The position numbers and the translations under genes are program-made. Below are positions 44,719 through 52,757 of a stretch of DNA of 64,000 nucleotides, piece by piece. Below the pieces are notes generated by a model that had not been told where the DNA came from, searched no databases, and worked only from the letters and a program-made list of their open reading frames with translations. Source of the stretch: Halorubrum sp. F4 (GTDB lineage Archaea; Halobacteriota; Halobacteria; Halobacteriales; Haloferacaceae); assembly GCF_027257195.1 (NCBI RefSeq), contig NZ_JAPDFS010000001.1, positions 682,821 to 746,820 on the forward strand. Direction: 5' to 3'. Positions within the stretch are counted from its first letter, which is position 1, and every line of letters starts with the position of its first letter.

Positions 44719-45492
44719 TTAAAACTGGCTTTCCGTCCGGAAGCCCGCCGGAATCGCGATCGGTTCGGCCGCCGTCTCACAGGGGGGGCCGTCGGCGAAC
44801 GCCATCGCCGGCTCGGGGCCGGTCCGGATCCGGGTGAACGAGCGCGTTCCATAGCCGTCACCGTGGATACACGCGCCGTACGCGTGGTCGGCGAGAGCCT
44901 CGCTCGCACGGTCGAGCCACGCCTCGCCGGATTCCCCCGATTGGGGGACGAGCGCGTCCGCGATCCGGCGGACGCTCTCCGCGCGCTCCCCGCCGACCTC
45001 CGCTCGCCGGTCGGGTATCGCGAACCGTGCCTCTCCGTTCACCGTGCCGCCGACGTTGCCGACGACGTGAACCCCCGGATCGAGACGGGTAACCGCCAGC
45101 CCGCCGTCGTACGAGCAGAGGAAGGCCGCCGCGCCGTCGGCGAGGATGAGGTTGAAACCGTCGTAGTCGCGGTCGGCGGTCTCCCCTTCGACCGCTCGAA
45201 CCGCCGACTCCGCGGACGGCTCCCGCAGGCAGTCCTCGACGAGCAGGCCCCGCGAGCGGTCTCCCTCGCGGTCGGCCTCGAGCCACCGGTTCGTGACGGC
45301 GACGACGACGCCGGCGTCGTTGGTCCCGATCCAGGTGCCGCCGGCCTCGGCGTCGCGCGGCGCGATGAACCGGAGGTCGTCTCCCCGGACGGAAGGAGGC
45401 TCCGAGGCGCGCCCGAGCGACTCGTCGCGGTTGGCGGCCAGCGCCACCGGGACCTCCGGGAAGACCCGCCATGCGAGCGTGAGCGTGCACAC
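44719..45492 (-). CDS. NRDE/TANGO2 family protein
   Basis: A 257-residue protein that starts with the typical CTLTLAWRVFPEVPVALAANRDE (the NRDE motif) and continues IGTNDAGVVVAVTNRW and YDGFNLILADG. The start is a GTG at 45492 that places Cys2 second, as required if the family is an N-terminal nucleophile hydrolase. Eukaryotic homologues (TANGO2) affect haem and lipid metabolism; the archaeal role is not known. Confidence 0.83.
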   Translation of the reverse strand: MCTLTLAWRVFPEVPVALAANRDESLGRASEPPSVRGDDLRFIAPRDAEAGGTWIGTNDAGVVVAVTNRWLEADREGDRSRGLLVEDCLREPSAESAVRAVEGETADRDYDGFNLILADGAAAFLCSYDGGLAVTRLDPGVHVVGNVGGTVNGEARFAIPDRRAEVGGERAESVRRIADALVPQSGESGEAWLDRASEALADHAYGACIHGDGYGTRSFTRIRTGPEPAMAFADGPPCETAAEPIAIPAGFRTESQF

Positions 45493-45568
45493 GATTCCGA
45501 GTGGGACGGGCCGGGTGAAAAGCCCGACGCCGACGGGGGTCCACCGGGAACATACGTTTACTCGCGAT

Positions 45569-45582
45569 AAAAGAAATCTTTT
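45569..45582 (+). promoter_or_regulatory. inverted repeat AAAAG-AAAT-CTTTT at the gdh TATA region
   Basis: Arms AAAAG (45569-45573) and CTTTT (45578-45582), 26-39 bp before the gdh ATG, coincide with the TATA position, so a bound regulator would compete with TBP or recruit it. It is the only A+T-rich block in the local 150 bp. Confidence 0.5.
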
Positions 45583-45607
45583 GGTCACTGGGGTTCTCGG
45601 TCCGCGT

Positions 45608-46678
45608 ATGAAAGCGATCGCCGTGTACGAGGACGGAACCGAGCCGGTCGTGATCGAGAAACCACGTCCGGAGCCCGAGGCCGGCGAGGCGTTGGTCCGT
45701 ACGCTCCGCGTCGGCGTCGACGGGACGGATCACGAAGTCATCGCCGGCGGCCACGGCGGACGACCCGAGGGAGAAGACCACATCGTGCTCGGTCACGAGG
45801 CGGTCGGGGTCGTCGAGGAGCCGAACGACACGCCGTTCGAGGTCGGCGACGTGGTCGTCCCGACGGTCCGCCGGCCGCCGAACGGCGCGAACGAGTACTT
45901 CGCGCGCGGCGAGCCGGACATGGCCCCCGACGGCGAGTATCACGAGCGGGGGATCGTGGGCGCGCACGGCTTCATGGCCGAGTACTTCACGAGCCCCGCG
46001 GAGTTCCTCGTCGAGATCCCGCCCGAACTCGCCGAGTGGGGCTTCCTCGTCGAGCCCGCGTCGATCACGGAGAAGGCGCTCGAACACGCGTTCGCGAGCC
46101 GGTCCGCGTTCCACTGGGAGCCGGACTCGGCGCTCGTGTTGGGGAACGGCTCGCTCGGACTGCTCACCGTCGCGATGCTGGACGCGGACCTCGATCGGAT
46201 CTACTGTCTCGGCCGCCGGGAACGACCCGACCCGACGATCGACGTGATCGAGTCGCTCGGGGCGACGTACGTGAACTCGAACGACACGTCGGTCCCGGAC
46301 GTTCCCGACGTCCACGAGCCGATGGACCTCGTCTACGAGGCGACGGGGTACGCGCCTCACGCCTTCGAGACGATCGAGGCGCTCGCGCCGAACGGGGTCG
46401 CGGCGCTGCTCGGCGTGCCCGGCGACTGGACGTTCGAGGTCGACGGCGGCCGGCTCCACCGCGAGCTCGTCTTACACAACAAGGCGCTCGTGGGCAGCGT
46501 CAACTCCGGATACGAACACTTCGAGGCGGCCGTCGAGTCGCTGTCGGTGCTCTCGGAGCCGTTCCTCTCGGATCTGGTCACCGGCGTCCATCCGCTCGAG
46601 TCGTTCGAGGCGGCCTTCGTGGATGACGACACGACTATTAAAACGGCGGTCGAATTCGCCGCATATGAAGAACGTTGA
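45608..46678 (+). CDS. gdh: glucose 1-dehydrogenase (medium-chain, zinc-dependent)
   Basis: A 356-residue dehydrogenase that oxidises glucose with NAD(P) to gluconolactone, first step of the semi-phosphorylated Entner-Doudoroff pathway used by haloarchaea. Zinc-site residues follow the Haloferax mediterranei enzyme: D38 in GVDGTDHEV (Asp where alcohol dehydrogenases have Cys), H63-E64 in VLGHEAVG, and E148 in LVEPASITEKA. The cofactor motif is GNGSLGLL with LGRR after it. The last 14 nt overlap gfcR. Confidence 0.94.
   Translation: MKAIAVYEDGTEPVVIEKPRPEPEAGEALVRTLRVGVDGTDHEVIAGGHGGRPEGEDHIVLGHEAVGVVEEPNDTPFEVGDVVVPTVRRPPNGANEYFARGEPDMAPDGEYHERGIVGAHGFMAEYFTSPAEFLVEIPPELAEWGFLVEPASITEKALEHAFASRSAFHWEPDSALVLGNGSLGLLTVAMLDADLDRIYCLGRRERPDPTIDVIESLGATYVNSNDTSVPDVPDVHEPMDLVYEATGYAPHAFETIEALAPNGVAALLGVPGDWTFEVDGGRLHRELVLHNKALVGSVNSGYEHFEAAVESLSVLSEPFLSDLVTGVHPLESFEAAFVDDDTTIKTAVEFAAYEER
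46635..46642 (+). promoter_or_regulatory. gfcR TATA box inside gdh
   Basis: CTATTAAA lies 23-30 bp before the gfcR ATG, within the gdh coding end, so gfcR has its own leaderless promoter as well as any read-through from gdh. Confidence 0.6.
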
Positions 46679-47297
46679 CGACCTGATCGACAGCGCGGCC
46701 GAGCTCGCCGAACACGGGCTTTCGAAGGGCGAGATCGCCGACGAGCTGAACGTCTCGCGGGAGACGGCGAGCTGGCTCGTCGAGCGCGCCGGCGGAAACG
46801 ACGGGGGCGCACCGGAGACCGACGCCGGAACGACCGCCGACATCCACGTGGACTGGTCGGCGCTCGGTCGCGACTCCACGCGGCTCACCTACGCCGCGAA
46901 GGCGATGGCCGACCTCCTCACGAAGGAGGGCGAGTCGGTCGACCTGACCGTCGGAATCGAGAAGGCCGGCGCTCCCCTCGCGACCGCGGTCGCTCGCGAG
47001 CTCGACACGGACCTCGGCACGTACGCCCCGGCGAAACACCAGTGGGAGGAGGGTGACATCGCCGACCACGGCGGGGGGTTCTCCCGGAACTTCGCCGCGA
47101 TCCGCGACCGCGACTGCTACGTCGTCGACGACATCGTCACCTCGGGGACGACCATGCGCGAGTCGATCGACGCGATCCGCGAACACGGCGGCGAGCCGGT
47201 CGCGTGCGTCGTGCTCGTCGACAAGGTCGGCTACGACGAGCTCGACGGCGTTCCGGTCCACTCGCTCGTCGACGTCGTCAGCGTCGATCGCGAGTGA
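46665..47297 (+). CDS. gfcR: sugar-catabolism transcriptional regulator GfcR (HTH + PRTase fold)
   Basis: A 210-residue regulator: N-terminal HTH (AEHGLSKGEIADELNVSRETASWLVERAGG) fused to a phosphoribosyltransferase-like domain with CYVVDDIVTSGTTMRE (the PRPP motif, VVDDIVTSG) and PLATAVARELD. This architecture is GfcR, which in Haloferax volcanii activates glucose and fructose degradation genes. Its overlap with gdh, a gene of that pathway, supports the call. It was formerly labelled orotate phosphoribosyltransferase-like. Confidence 0.92.
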   Translation: MKNVDDLIDSAAELAEHGLSKGEIADELNVSRETASWLVERAGGNDGGAPETDAGTTADIHVDWSALGRDSTRLTYAAKAMADLLTKEGESVDLTVGIEKAGAPLATAVARELDTDLGTYAPAKHQWEEGDIADHGGGFSRNFAAIRDRDCYVVDDIVTSGTTMRESIDAIREHGGEPVACVVLVDKVGYDELDGVPVHSLVDVVSVDRE

Positions 47298-47327
47298 GCG
47301 GACCGCGAGTGAGCGAACCGCGAGTGG
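47290..47327. repeat. 15-bp tandem repeat over the gfcR stop codon
   Basis: GCGAGTGAGCGGACC (47290), GCGAGTGAGCGAACC (47305) and a partial third copy (47320). The first contains the gfcR TGA at 47295-47297. Confidence 0.8.
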
Positions 47328-47438
47328 AAGAGCGAGCGGACCGCGGACGAGCCGGTCCCGGGTGAGGGAGTCGCGGGCGAGTTGCTCTCGCAGTGGGCGG
47401 CCGGAACCCCTTTGGCTCGTCGCCGCCTAACGGTCCTC

Positions 47439-47783
47439 ATGACGTTCCAGCCCGAAAGCGACATGGACGAGGACGTAGTGCGCGAGCGCGTCGACGAGGC
47501 GATAGCCGACAACGACGTGGTGCTCTTCATGAAGGGGAACCGACTGATGCCGCAGTGCGGCTACTCACAGCGTGCCATCGAGCTGATAAGCGGGCACGTC
47601 GAGGAGTTCGAGACGGTCGACGTGCTGCCCGCGCTTCCGGCCTACCGAGACGCGCTCGCGGATCACAGCGGCTGGGAGACGATCCCGCAGACGTTCGTCG
47701 ACGGGGAGTTCGTCGGCGGCAGCGACGTGCTCGGGGAGCTCGAAGAGCGCGGCGAGCTGGCCGCCGAGCTCGGAGCCGAGTAG
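47439..47783 (+). CDS. monothiol glutaredoxin-like protein
   Basis: A 114-residue Grx4-type domain with a single active cysteine C40 in MPQCGYSQRA (CGYS, a variant of CGFS), the cis-proline in TIPQTFVDGEF, and GGSDVLGEL at the end. CGFS-type glutaredoxins bind or transfer iron-sulfur clusters. The ATG at 47439 is taken; an internal ATG at residue 9 is possible. Confidence 0.9.
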   Translation: MTFQPESDMDEDVVRERVDEAIADNDVVLFMKGNRLMPQCGYSQRAIELISGHVEEFETVDVLPALPAYRDALADHSGWETIPQTFVDGEFVGGSDVLGELEERGELAAELGAE

Positions 47784-47840
47784 CCGCGCAGTCGCCCGAA
47801 ACCGTCCCGCCCGCTTCCGAGCCCTCCGAAGAGTAGCCCA

Positions 47841-47870
47841 TATAAGCCTACGTCACCTAGGTGGGGTAGG
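47841..47870 (+). promoter_or_regulatory. TATA box followed by a 24-bp inverted repeat
   Basis: TATAAG at 47841-47846 is followed at once by arms CCTAC/GTAGG (47847-47851, 47866-47870) that enclose the perfect palindrome CACCTAGGTG (47854-47863); 10 of 12 bases per half pair. It lies between TATA and the expected transcript start, about 62-85 bp before the ATG at 47932, so the message has a leader of about 60 nt. Confidence 0.6.
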
Positions 47871-47931
47871 TGCAGTCGTTTACCGCCCGCGTCGCGACGA
47901 CCGGTCCGACCCACACCCATCCCAGTAAACA

Positions 47932-48501
47932 ATGACAGGCCGCGTGTTCCGACTTCATTCGACGCTCGAACTGCCACTCGAAGACGTAGAGGCGTACTTC
48001 GACGAAGACCCCGACCTCCCCGCGGAGATCGACGACATCGACATCACGCGTCGAAACAACACCCTCATCATCAAGGCCCTGTCCGACGACGAGAGCATCA
48101 GCAAGTACACCCCGACGGCCCAGCTGAAAGCCTCGGTGACGGAGACCCGGGTGTACGAGGAGGAGCCCCCGCGAGCCGGCGGTCCGCAGTGGATGGACGA
48201 CGAAGAGGAGGAGATCCCCTCCGAACTCGTCGAGTTCGCGTGTTTCAAGGGTGACCGCGAGACCGTCCTCCAGAACACCGCGCTCCAGTACCCGATGTTC
48301 CTCGTGCTCCGCGAGATCGCGACCCGTGCGGAGAAGGGGACGCTCACGGCCATCACGGAGGCCGACGGCGAGCTCGAGGCGACCCGGATCGTCGAGGGCG
48401 AGTCCCGTCCCGCGAGCATCGAAGTCGTCGAGAGCCCGCAGGGCGCGGGCGACGGCGACGGCGGCGTGAACTGGCGCGACAACGAGTTCATCTCGGACTG
48501 A
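47932..48501 (+). CDS. conserved haloarchaeal protein of unknown function
   Basis: A 189-residue acidic soluble protein beginning MTGRVFRLHSTLELPLEDVEAYFDEDP, with DIDITRRNNTLIIKALSDDESISKYTPTAQLKASVTETRV in the middle and an aromatic/acidic region (PQWMDDEEEEIPSELVEFACFKGDRETVLQNTALQYPMFLVLREIA). No motif I can tie to a function. It has an unusual promoter: strong TATA, a near-perfect 24-bp inverted repeat, and a leader of about 60 nt, which suggests regulated, possibly high, expression. Confidence 0.75.
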   Translation: MTGRVFRLHSTLELPLEDVEAYFDEDPDLPAEIDDIDITRRNNTLIIKALSDDESISKYTPTAQLKASVTETRVYEEEPPRAGGPQWMDDEEEEIPSELVEFACFKGDRETVLQNTALQYPMFLVLREIATRAEKGTLTAITEADGELEATRIVEGESRPASIEVVESPQGAGDGDGGVNWRDNEFISD

Positions 48502-48597
48502 GTCGACGACGCGATCGAGACGACGCGACGGCGCGCTGTTTTCCTCTCGACGCCACACGAACAGACTTTATTATCCCCTTCTCGGAGTACCGACGAA

Positions 48598-49887
48598 ATG
48601 AGTCTCGTTTCAGACGCGTGGTCGAGGTACCGGTCGGTCCCGATCGTGTATCGGATCGGAGTCGCGTTCCTTCTCGGCTCGCTCTTGGGGCTGGGTCTCG
48701 GCGAGCCGGCGACGGCGCTCCGGCCTCTCGGTGACCTCTTCGTCAGACTGTTGAGCATGCTCATCATTCCCATCGTGGTGTTCACCCTGCTGATGGGTGC
48801 ACGCCGGCTCACGCCGAGCAAGCTCGGACGGGTCGGCGGACAGACCGTCGGGCTCTTCGCTCTCACGTCGACGCTGTCCGTGTTCATCGGGCTCGCGGTG
48901 TCGAACCTGATCGATCCGGGCACGGGCCTGACGCTGGGCGACGCCGAGGTGGACCCGGCCGACGCGCCGGACCCCGTCGAAGTGATCCTCGGGATCGTTC
49001 CGGAGAACCCTTTCGCCGCCATGGCCGAGGGGAACATCCTCCCGCTGATCTTCTTCGTCATCGTGTTCGCGTACGCGCTCGCGGTCGTCCAGGAGTCGGA
49101 CGTGAGCGAGAACGTCGCCGAGGGCGTCGAGTCCTTCTTCAACCTCGCGGAGGCGGGCGCGGAGGCGATGTTCAAGATCGTCTGGGGCGTCCTCGAGTTC
49201 GGGGTTCTCGGCGTGTTCGCGCTGATGGCCGCGGTCTTCGGCCAGGCGGGCGTCGACGCGATCGTCCCCTTCGCGCTGTTGATCCTCACGCTGGTGCTCG
49301 CCGTCGCGATCCACATCGCGGTGGTACATCTCGGGATCCTGATCGTCCTCTTCTCCCGACAGTCGCCGGTCGACTTCCTCGTCGGCGGTCGTGACGCGCT
49401 CGTGACCGCGTTGAGCATCCGCTCGTCGAGCGGAACGCTCCCCGTGACGATGTCGAACGCCGACGAGTACCTGAAGATCGACGAGAGCGTCTACAGCTTC
49501 TCGCTGCCGCTCGGCGCGACGGTGAACATGGACGGGACCGCGCTGTACCAGGGCGTCGTTGCGGTGTTCGCCGCGAACCTGGTCGGCGTCCAGCTCGGGC
49601 TCTTCGAGCAGTTGACCGTGGTCCTCATCGCCGTCCTCGCGAGCATCGGGTCGGCCGGCGTTCCCGGCACGGGGCTCATCATGCTGACGCTCGTGTTGAC
49701 CCAGCTCGGACTCCCGCTCGAGGTCGTCGGCTTCGTCGCCGGCGTCGACCCGATCCTCGACCGGCTGCGGACGATGACGAACATCTCCGGCGACCTCGCG
49801 GTGACGACGGTCGTCGCGAAGTGGAACGGCGCGGTCGACTTCACCGCGGGCGTCTGGGGCGGCGACACGCCACAGCCGGCCGACTGA
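48598..49887 (+). CDS. dicarboxylate/amino acid:cation symporter (DAACS family)
   Basis: A 429-residue GltPh-like transporter. Hallmarks: SSSGTLPVTM in hairpin HP1 (the serine-rich motif), NMDGTALYQGVVAVFAAN in TM7 (the NMDGT motif that binds sodium), SAGVPGTGLIMLTLVL in HP2, and VDPILDRLRTMTNISGDLAVTTVVAKW in TM8. It should import glutamate, aspartate or C4-dicarboxylates with sodium. TTTATTAT about 30 bp upstream is the TATA box. Confidence 0.93.
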   Translation: MSLVSDAWSRYRSVPIVYRIGVAFLLGSLLGLGLGEPATALRPLGDLFVRLLSMLIIPIVVFTLLMGARRLTPSKLGRVGGQTVGLFALTSTLSVFIGLAVSNLIDPGTGLTLGDAEVDPADAPDPVEVILGIVPENPFAAMAEGNILPLIFFVIVFAYALAVVQESDVSENVAEGVESFFNLAEAGAEAMFKIVWGVLEFGVLGVFALMAAVFGQAGVDAIVPFALLILTLVLAVAIHIAVVHLGILIVLFSRQSPVDFLVGGRDALVTALSIRSSSGTLPVTMSNADEYLKIDESVYSFSLPLGATVNMDGTALYQGVVAVFAANLVGVQLGLFEQLTVVLIAVLASIGSAGVPGTGLIMLTLVLTQLGLPLEVVGFVAGVDPILDRLRTMTNISGDLAVTTVVAKWNGAVDFTAGVWGGDTPQPAD

Positions 49888-49918
49888 GGCGAGCCGTCTC
49901 CCGCGTTCGGTTCTCTCG

Positions 49919-49984
49919 TGTATCTCGTCCGTTCCGTCCGTGTTTCTCGTCCGTTCCGTCCGTGTTTCTCGTCCGTTCCGTCCG
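49919..49984. repeat. three 22-bp tandem repeats in the spacer before dph6
   Basis: TGTTTCTCGTCCGTTCCGTC-type 22-bp units at 49919, 49941 and 49963, the last two exact, the first with one change. They fill the spacer between the symporter stop and the next promoter. Confidence 0.85.
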
Positions 49985-50000
49985 CATGCTCGCGTTTCCT

Positions 50001-50017
50001 CGACGTTTTAAGCGTCG
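50001..50017 (+). promoter_or_regulatory. TATA box flanked by inverted CGACG/CGTCG
   Basis: GTTTTAAG (about 50005-50012) is 23-30 bp before the ATG at 50035; CGACG at 50001-50005 and CGTCG at 50013-50017 flank it symmetrically. Confidence 0.45.
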
Positions 50018-50034
50018 CCCGCCCTACCGACGGT

Positions 50035-50751
50035 ATGACGGACCATTGGGTGAGCCTCTTTTCGGGCGGAAAGGACTCCTCGTGGGCGCTGTATCGAGCG
50101 CTCGAGGAGGGACTGAACGTCTCTCGACTCCTCACCGTTCACCCCGCCGGCGACTCCTACATGTACCACACGCCGGCGACGCACCTGGCCGAACTCGCCG
50201 CCGAGAGCATCGGGATCGACCTCGTGGAGGTCGAACCGGACGACTTCGGAGCCGACGACGTCGACGACGCTGGCGTCCAGGGCGACGCCGAACTGGAGCC
50301 GATGGAGGCCGCCCTCCGGGAGCTGGCCGCGACCGACGGGTTCGGTCTGGCGGGCGTCACCGCCGGGGCCGTCGAGAGCGAGTTTCAGACCAGCCGGATC
50401 CGCGCGATGTGCGACCGGCTCGGGATCGACCTCTTCGCGCCGCTTTGGGGGGAGGATCCCGTCGCGCTCGCCGAGGCGATGTTCGAGGCGGGCTTCGAGG
50501 TCCGGATCGTCCAGGTGGCCGCCTACGGCCTCGACGAGTCGTGGCTCGGACGACGCTACGACGCCGACGCCCTCGACGAGCTGCTCGACCTTCGAGAGGA
50601 GTACGGCGTCCACCCGCTCGGCGAGGGCGGGGAGTTCGAGACGTTCGTGGTCGACGGGCCCCACATGGACCGCCGGATCGACCTCTCGTACCGGACGGTC
50701 TGGGAGGGCGACCGCGGCCACCTCGAGGTGACGGACGCCGAGCTGGCCTGA
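50035..50751 (+). CDS. dph6: diphthine-ammonia ligase-like PP-loop protein
   Basis: A 238-residue N-type ATP pyrophosphatase with the PP-loop LFSGGKDSSWAL near its start and the family end region GVHPLGEGGEFETFVVDGP. This is the MJ0570/Dph6 family; Dph6 amidates diphthine on elongation factor 2 as the last step of diphthamide synthesis. The ATG at 50035 is fixed by the TATA box and by the match at MTDHWVSLFSGGKDS. Confidence 0.9.
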   Translation: MTDHWVSLFSGGKDSSWALYRALEEGLNVSRLLTVHPAGDSYMYHTPATHLAELAAESIGIDLVEVEPDDFGADDVDDAGVQGDAELEPMEAALRELAATDGFGLAGVTAGAVESEFQTSRIRAMCDRLGIDLFAPLWGEDPVALAEAMFEAGFEVRIVQVAAYGLDESWLGRRYDADALDELLDLREEYGVHPLGEGGEFETFVVDGPHMDRRIDLSYRTVWEGDRGHLEVTDAELA

Positions 50752-50815
50752 CCGGAGATCGGTCGCGAGTCGTGCGTATCCCGCGCGGAAGTCCTGCCAC
50801 CATGTGTGTCACTTT

Positions 50816-50840
50816 TCACCACGCGGACCACTCGTGGTGA
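50816..50840 (+). promoter_or_regulatory. perfect 8-bp inverted repeat just before the start codon
   Basis: TCACCACG (50816-50823) and CGTGGTGA (50833-50840) with a 9-nt centre end 1 nt before the ATG at 50842, covering the likely transcript start. ACTTTTCA at 50811-50818 may be the TATA element. Confidence 0.55.
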
Positions 50841-50841
50841 C

Positions 50842-51309
50842 ATGGACTTCGATCGGTACTGCGAGGCGGTCGCTGCGAACCGACGGAAACACGGATTCGA
50901 CCGACTCGACGGCGACGTCTCCGGGGTCGACGGACTCTGGCGAACGCGCGAGGAGGACCCGACGGTCGGGAGCGTTTCCCTTTTCGCGGCCGTCGCGGAC
51001 GCGGACGACTACGACCCCGACGACGTCGTCGAGGTGGCCGACCGGTTCCGGGGCGAGATCCTCTCCCGGCTCGGCGAACGGGACGGCACCACCCCGATCG
51101 GCTACGTCGCCTTCGCCGTCGGCTCCCCCGACGACGCGGTCGTGTCGGCGGCGACGTCGTACACCGTCGCCGAGCGACGGACGAACGTGTTCCCGCTGGT
51201 ATACGACACGAACGCCGAGGAACTCCACACGCACCCGGTCCCCAGGCTGAAGGGACGGGGCATCTACCGCCGCCAGTCGGCGGACGCCGAGCGGCTGTTC
51301 GACGTCTGA
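50842..51309 (+). CDS. haloarchaeal protein of unknown function
   Basis: A 155-residue soluble acidic protein starting MDFDRYCEAVAANRRKHGFD, with SVSLFAAVADADDYDPDDVVEVADRF, then VVSAATSYTVAERRTNVFPLVYD and LHTHPVPRLKGRGIYRRQ. I do not recognise the family. The conserved-looking basic segment near the C-terminus may contact nucleic acid, a guess. Its start is overlapped by an operator-like inverted repeat and its stop lies in an 11-bp tandem repeat. Confidence 0.65.
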   Translation: MDFDRYCEAVAANRRKHGFDRLDGDVSGVDGLWRTREEDPTVGSVSLFAAVADADDYDPDDVVEVADRFRGEILSRLGERDGTTPIGYVAFAVGSPDDAVVSAATSYTVAERRTNVFPLVYDTNAEELHTHPVPRLKGRGIYRRQSADAERLFDV

Positions 51310-51333
51310 TCGACGTCCGAGCGACGTCCGAGC
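51301..51333. repeat. 11-bp tandem repeat over a stop codon
   Basis: GACGTCTGATC, GACGTCCGAGC, GACGTCCGAGC at 51301, 51312 and 51323. The first unit contains the TGA of the preceding gene. Confidence 0.8.
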
Positions 51334-51364
51334 GACCGCCGCGGCGCTTTCCGGGGTCACCGGT

Positions 51365-52618
51365 TCAGGGCCAGTTGCCGCCCTGCTCGTAGGCGTTCAC
51401 GACTCGGCGGAGCGCGACGACGTACGCGGCGGTCCGGAGGTTCGGGAGCTCCTCCCGCTCGTAGGCCTCGACGATCCCGTCGAACGCCTCGGTGATGGTG
51501 CGTTCGAGCTCCTCGTTGACGCGCGACTCGGTCCAGTGGAACCGCTGCCGGTTCTGAACCCACTCGAAGTACGAGACGGTGACGCCGCCCGCGTTCGCGA
51601 ACACGTCGGGGACGACCCAGGTCCCGCGCTCGGTGAGCACGTCGTCCGCGCCGGGCGTGAGGGGGCCGTTCGCCGCCTCGACGACGACGTCCGCCCGGAG
51701 GTCCGTCGCGAGGTCGGCGTCGACGGCGTTCTCCAGGGCGGCGGGCACGAGAACGTCGACGTCGAGCATCAACAGCCCCTCGTTGGTGATCGGCTCGGCG
51801 TCGCCGTATCCCGAGACCGACCCCGTCTCGACCTTGTGGTCTTTGACCTCGCGAGCGTCGAGCCCGTCGGCGTCGTAGATCCCGCCGCTCGAGTCCGAGA
51901 CGGCGACCACGGTCGCGCCGAGGTCCTCGATGAGGGCGGCCGCGACCGAGCCGGCGTTGCCGTATCCCTGAACCGCGACGGTCGCGTTCTCGATGTCTCG
52001 GTCGAGCCAATCGAAGGTCTCGCGGGCCGCGAGCATCGTCGACCGACCGGTCGCCTCGACCCGTCCCTCGCTTCCGCCCGAATCGAGCGCCTTCCCGGTG
52101 ATCACGCCCGGCGCGGTCGTGTTCTCCAACGTCTCGTAGGTGTCCTTGATCCAGTTCATCTCCCGCTGGCCGGTGTTCACGTCCGGTGCGGGGACGTCAC
52201 GGTCCTCGCCGATCAGCGGCCGGAGCTCCGTCGCGAAGCTCCGCGTGAGCCGCTCGAGCTCGTCGGTCGAGTAGTCGGCCGGGTCGATCGCGATCCCTCC
52301 CTTTCCGCCGCCGTACGGGATGTCGACGACCGCACACTTGTACACCATCCAGCCGGAGAGCGCCTTCACTTCGTCGCGAGTGACGCCGGGATGATACCGG
52401 ATCCCGCCCTTGTAGGGACCGCGGTCGCCGTTGAACTGCGAGCGGTACGCACGGACCGTCTCCAGCGAGCCGTCGTCGCGTTCGAACGTCAAGTTCGTCT
52501 CCAGCACCCGTTCGGGGTTCTTCAGCCGCTCGATGACCCCCTCGTCGGCGTCGAGGTACGCCGCGGCGTCATCGATCTGCTCTTTCAGGCTCTCGTACGG
52601 GTTCGCCTCCTCGCTCAT
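51365..52618 (-). CDS. gdhB: glutamate dehydrogenase
   Basis: A 417-residue hexameric-type glutamate dehydrogenase interconverting glutamate and 2-oxoglutarate plus ammonia. Substrate lysines are K70 ([11 protein letters not shown]), K94 (VYKCAV) and the catalytic K106 (PYGGGKGGI); the cofactor motif is [12 protein letters not shown]. Haloarchaea have several copies with different coenzyme preference; this one cannot be assigned. The ATG at 52618 ([14 protein letters not shown]) is preferred over an upstream in-frame start. Confidence 0.94.
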   Translation of the reverse strand: MSEEANPYESLKEQIDDAAAYLDADEGVIERLKNPERVLETNLTFERDDGSLETVRAYRSQFNGDRGPYKGGIRYHPGVTRDEVKALSGWMVYKCAVVDIPYGGGKGGIAIDPADYSTDELERLTRSFATELRPLIGEDRDVPAPDVNTGQREMNWIKDTYETLENTTAPGVITGKALDSGGSEGRVEATGRSTMLAARETFDWLDRDIENATVAVQGYGNAGSVAAALIEDLGATVVAVSDSSGGIYDADGLDAREVKDHKVETGSVSGYGDAEPITNEGLLMLDVDVLVPAALENAVDADLATDLRADVVVEAANGPLTPGADDVLTERGTWVVPDVFANAGGVTVSYFEWVQNRQRFHWTESRVNEELERTITEAFDGIVEAYEREELPNLRTAAYVVALRRVVNAYEQGGNWP

Positions 52619-52688
52619 ACCGGTCCATCCCAACCGCGTGAGTTAACGGTGGCGGCTGCGGTCCGCTCGAGTACGATCTGCCAGTGCT

Positions 52689-52757
52689 CCCCGTCGTCTC
52701 CCGTCAACCCTCCCCGTCGTCTCCCGTCAACCCTCCCCGTCGGCTCCCGTCAACCCT
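52689..52757. repeat. three 23-bp tandem repeats over the end of the CitE-like gene
   Basis: Units starting CCCCGTCGTCTCCCGTCAAC at 52689, 52712 and 52735 (the third with one change), plus a partial fourth copy. The second unit contains the stop codon (TCA at 52727-52729). The 23-bp length shifts frame between copies. Confidence 0.85.

Noticed and set aside
49919-49984. Possible replication-origin iterons
   Set aside because: No adjacent orc1/cdc6 gene or AT-rich unwinding element is present; the repeats are GC- and pyrimidine-rich spacer DNA.
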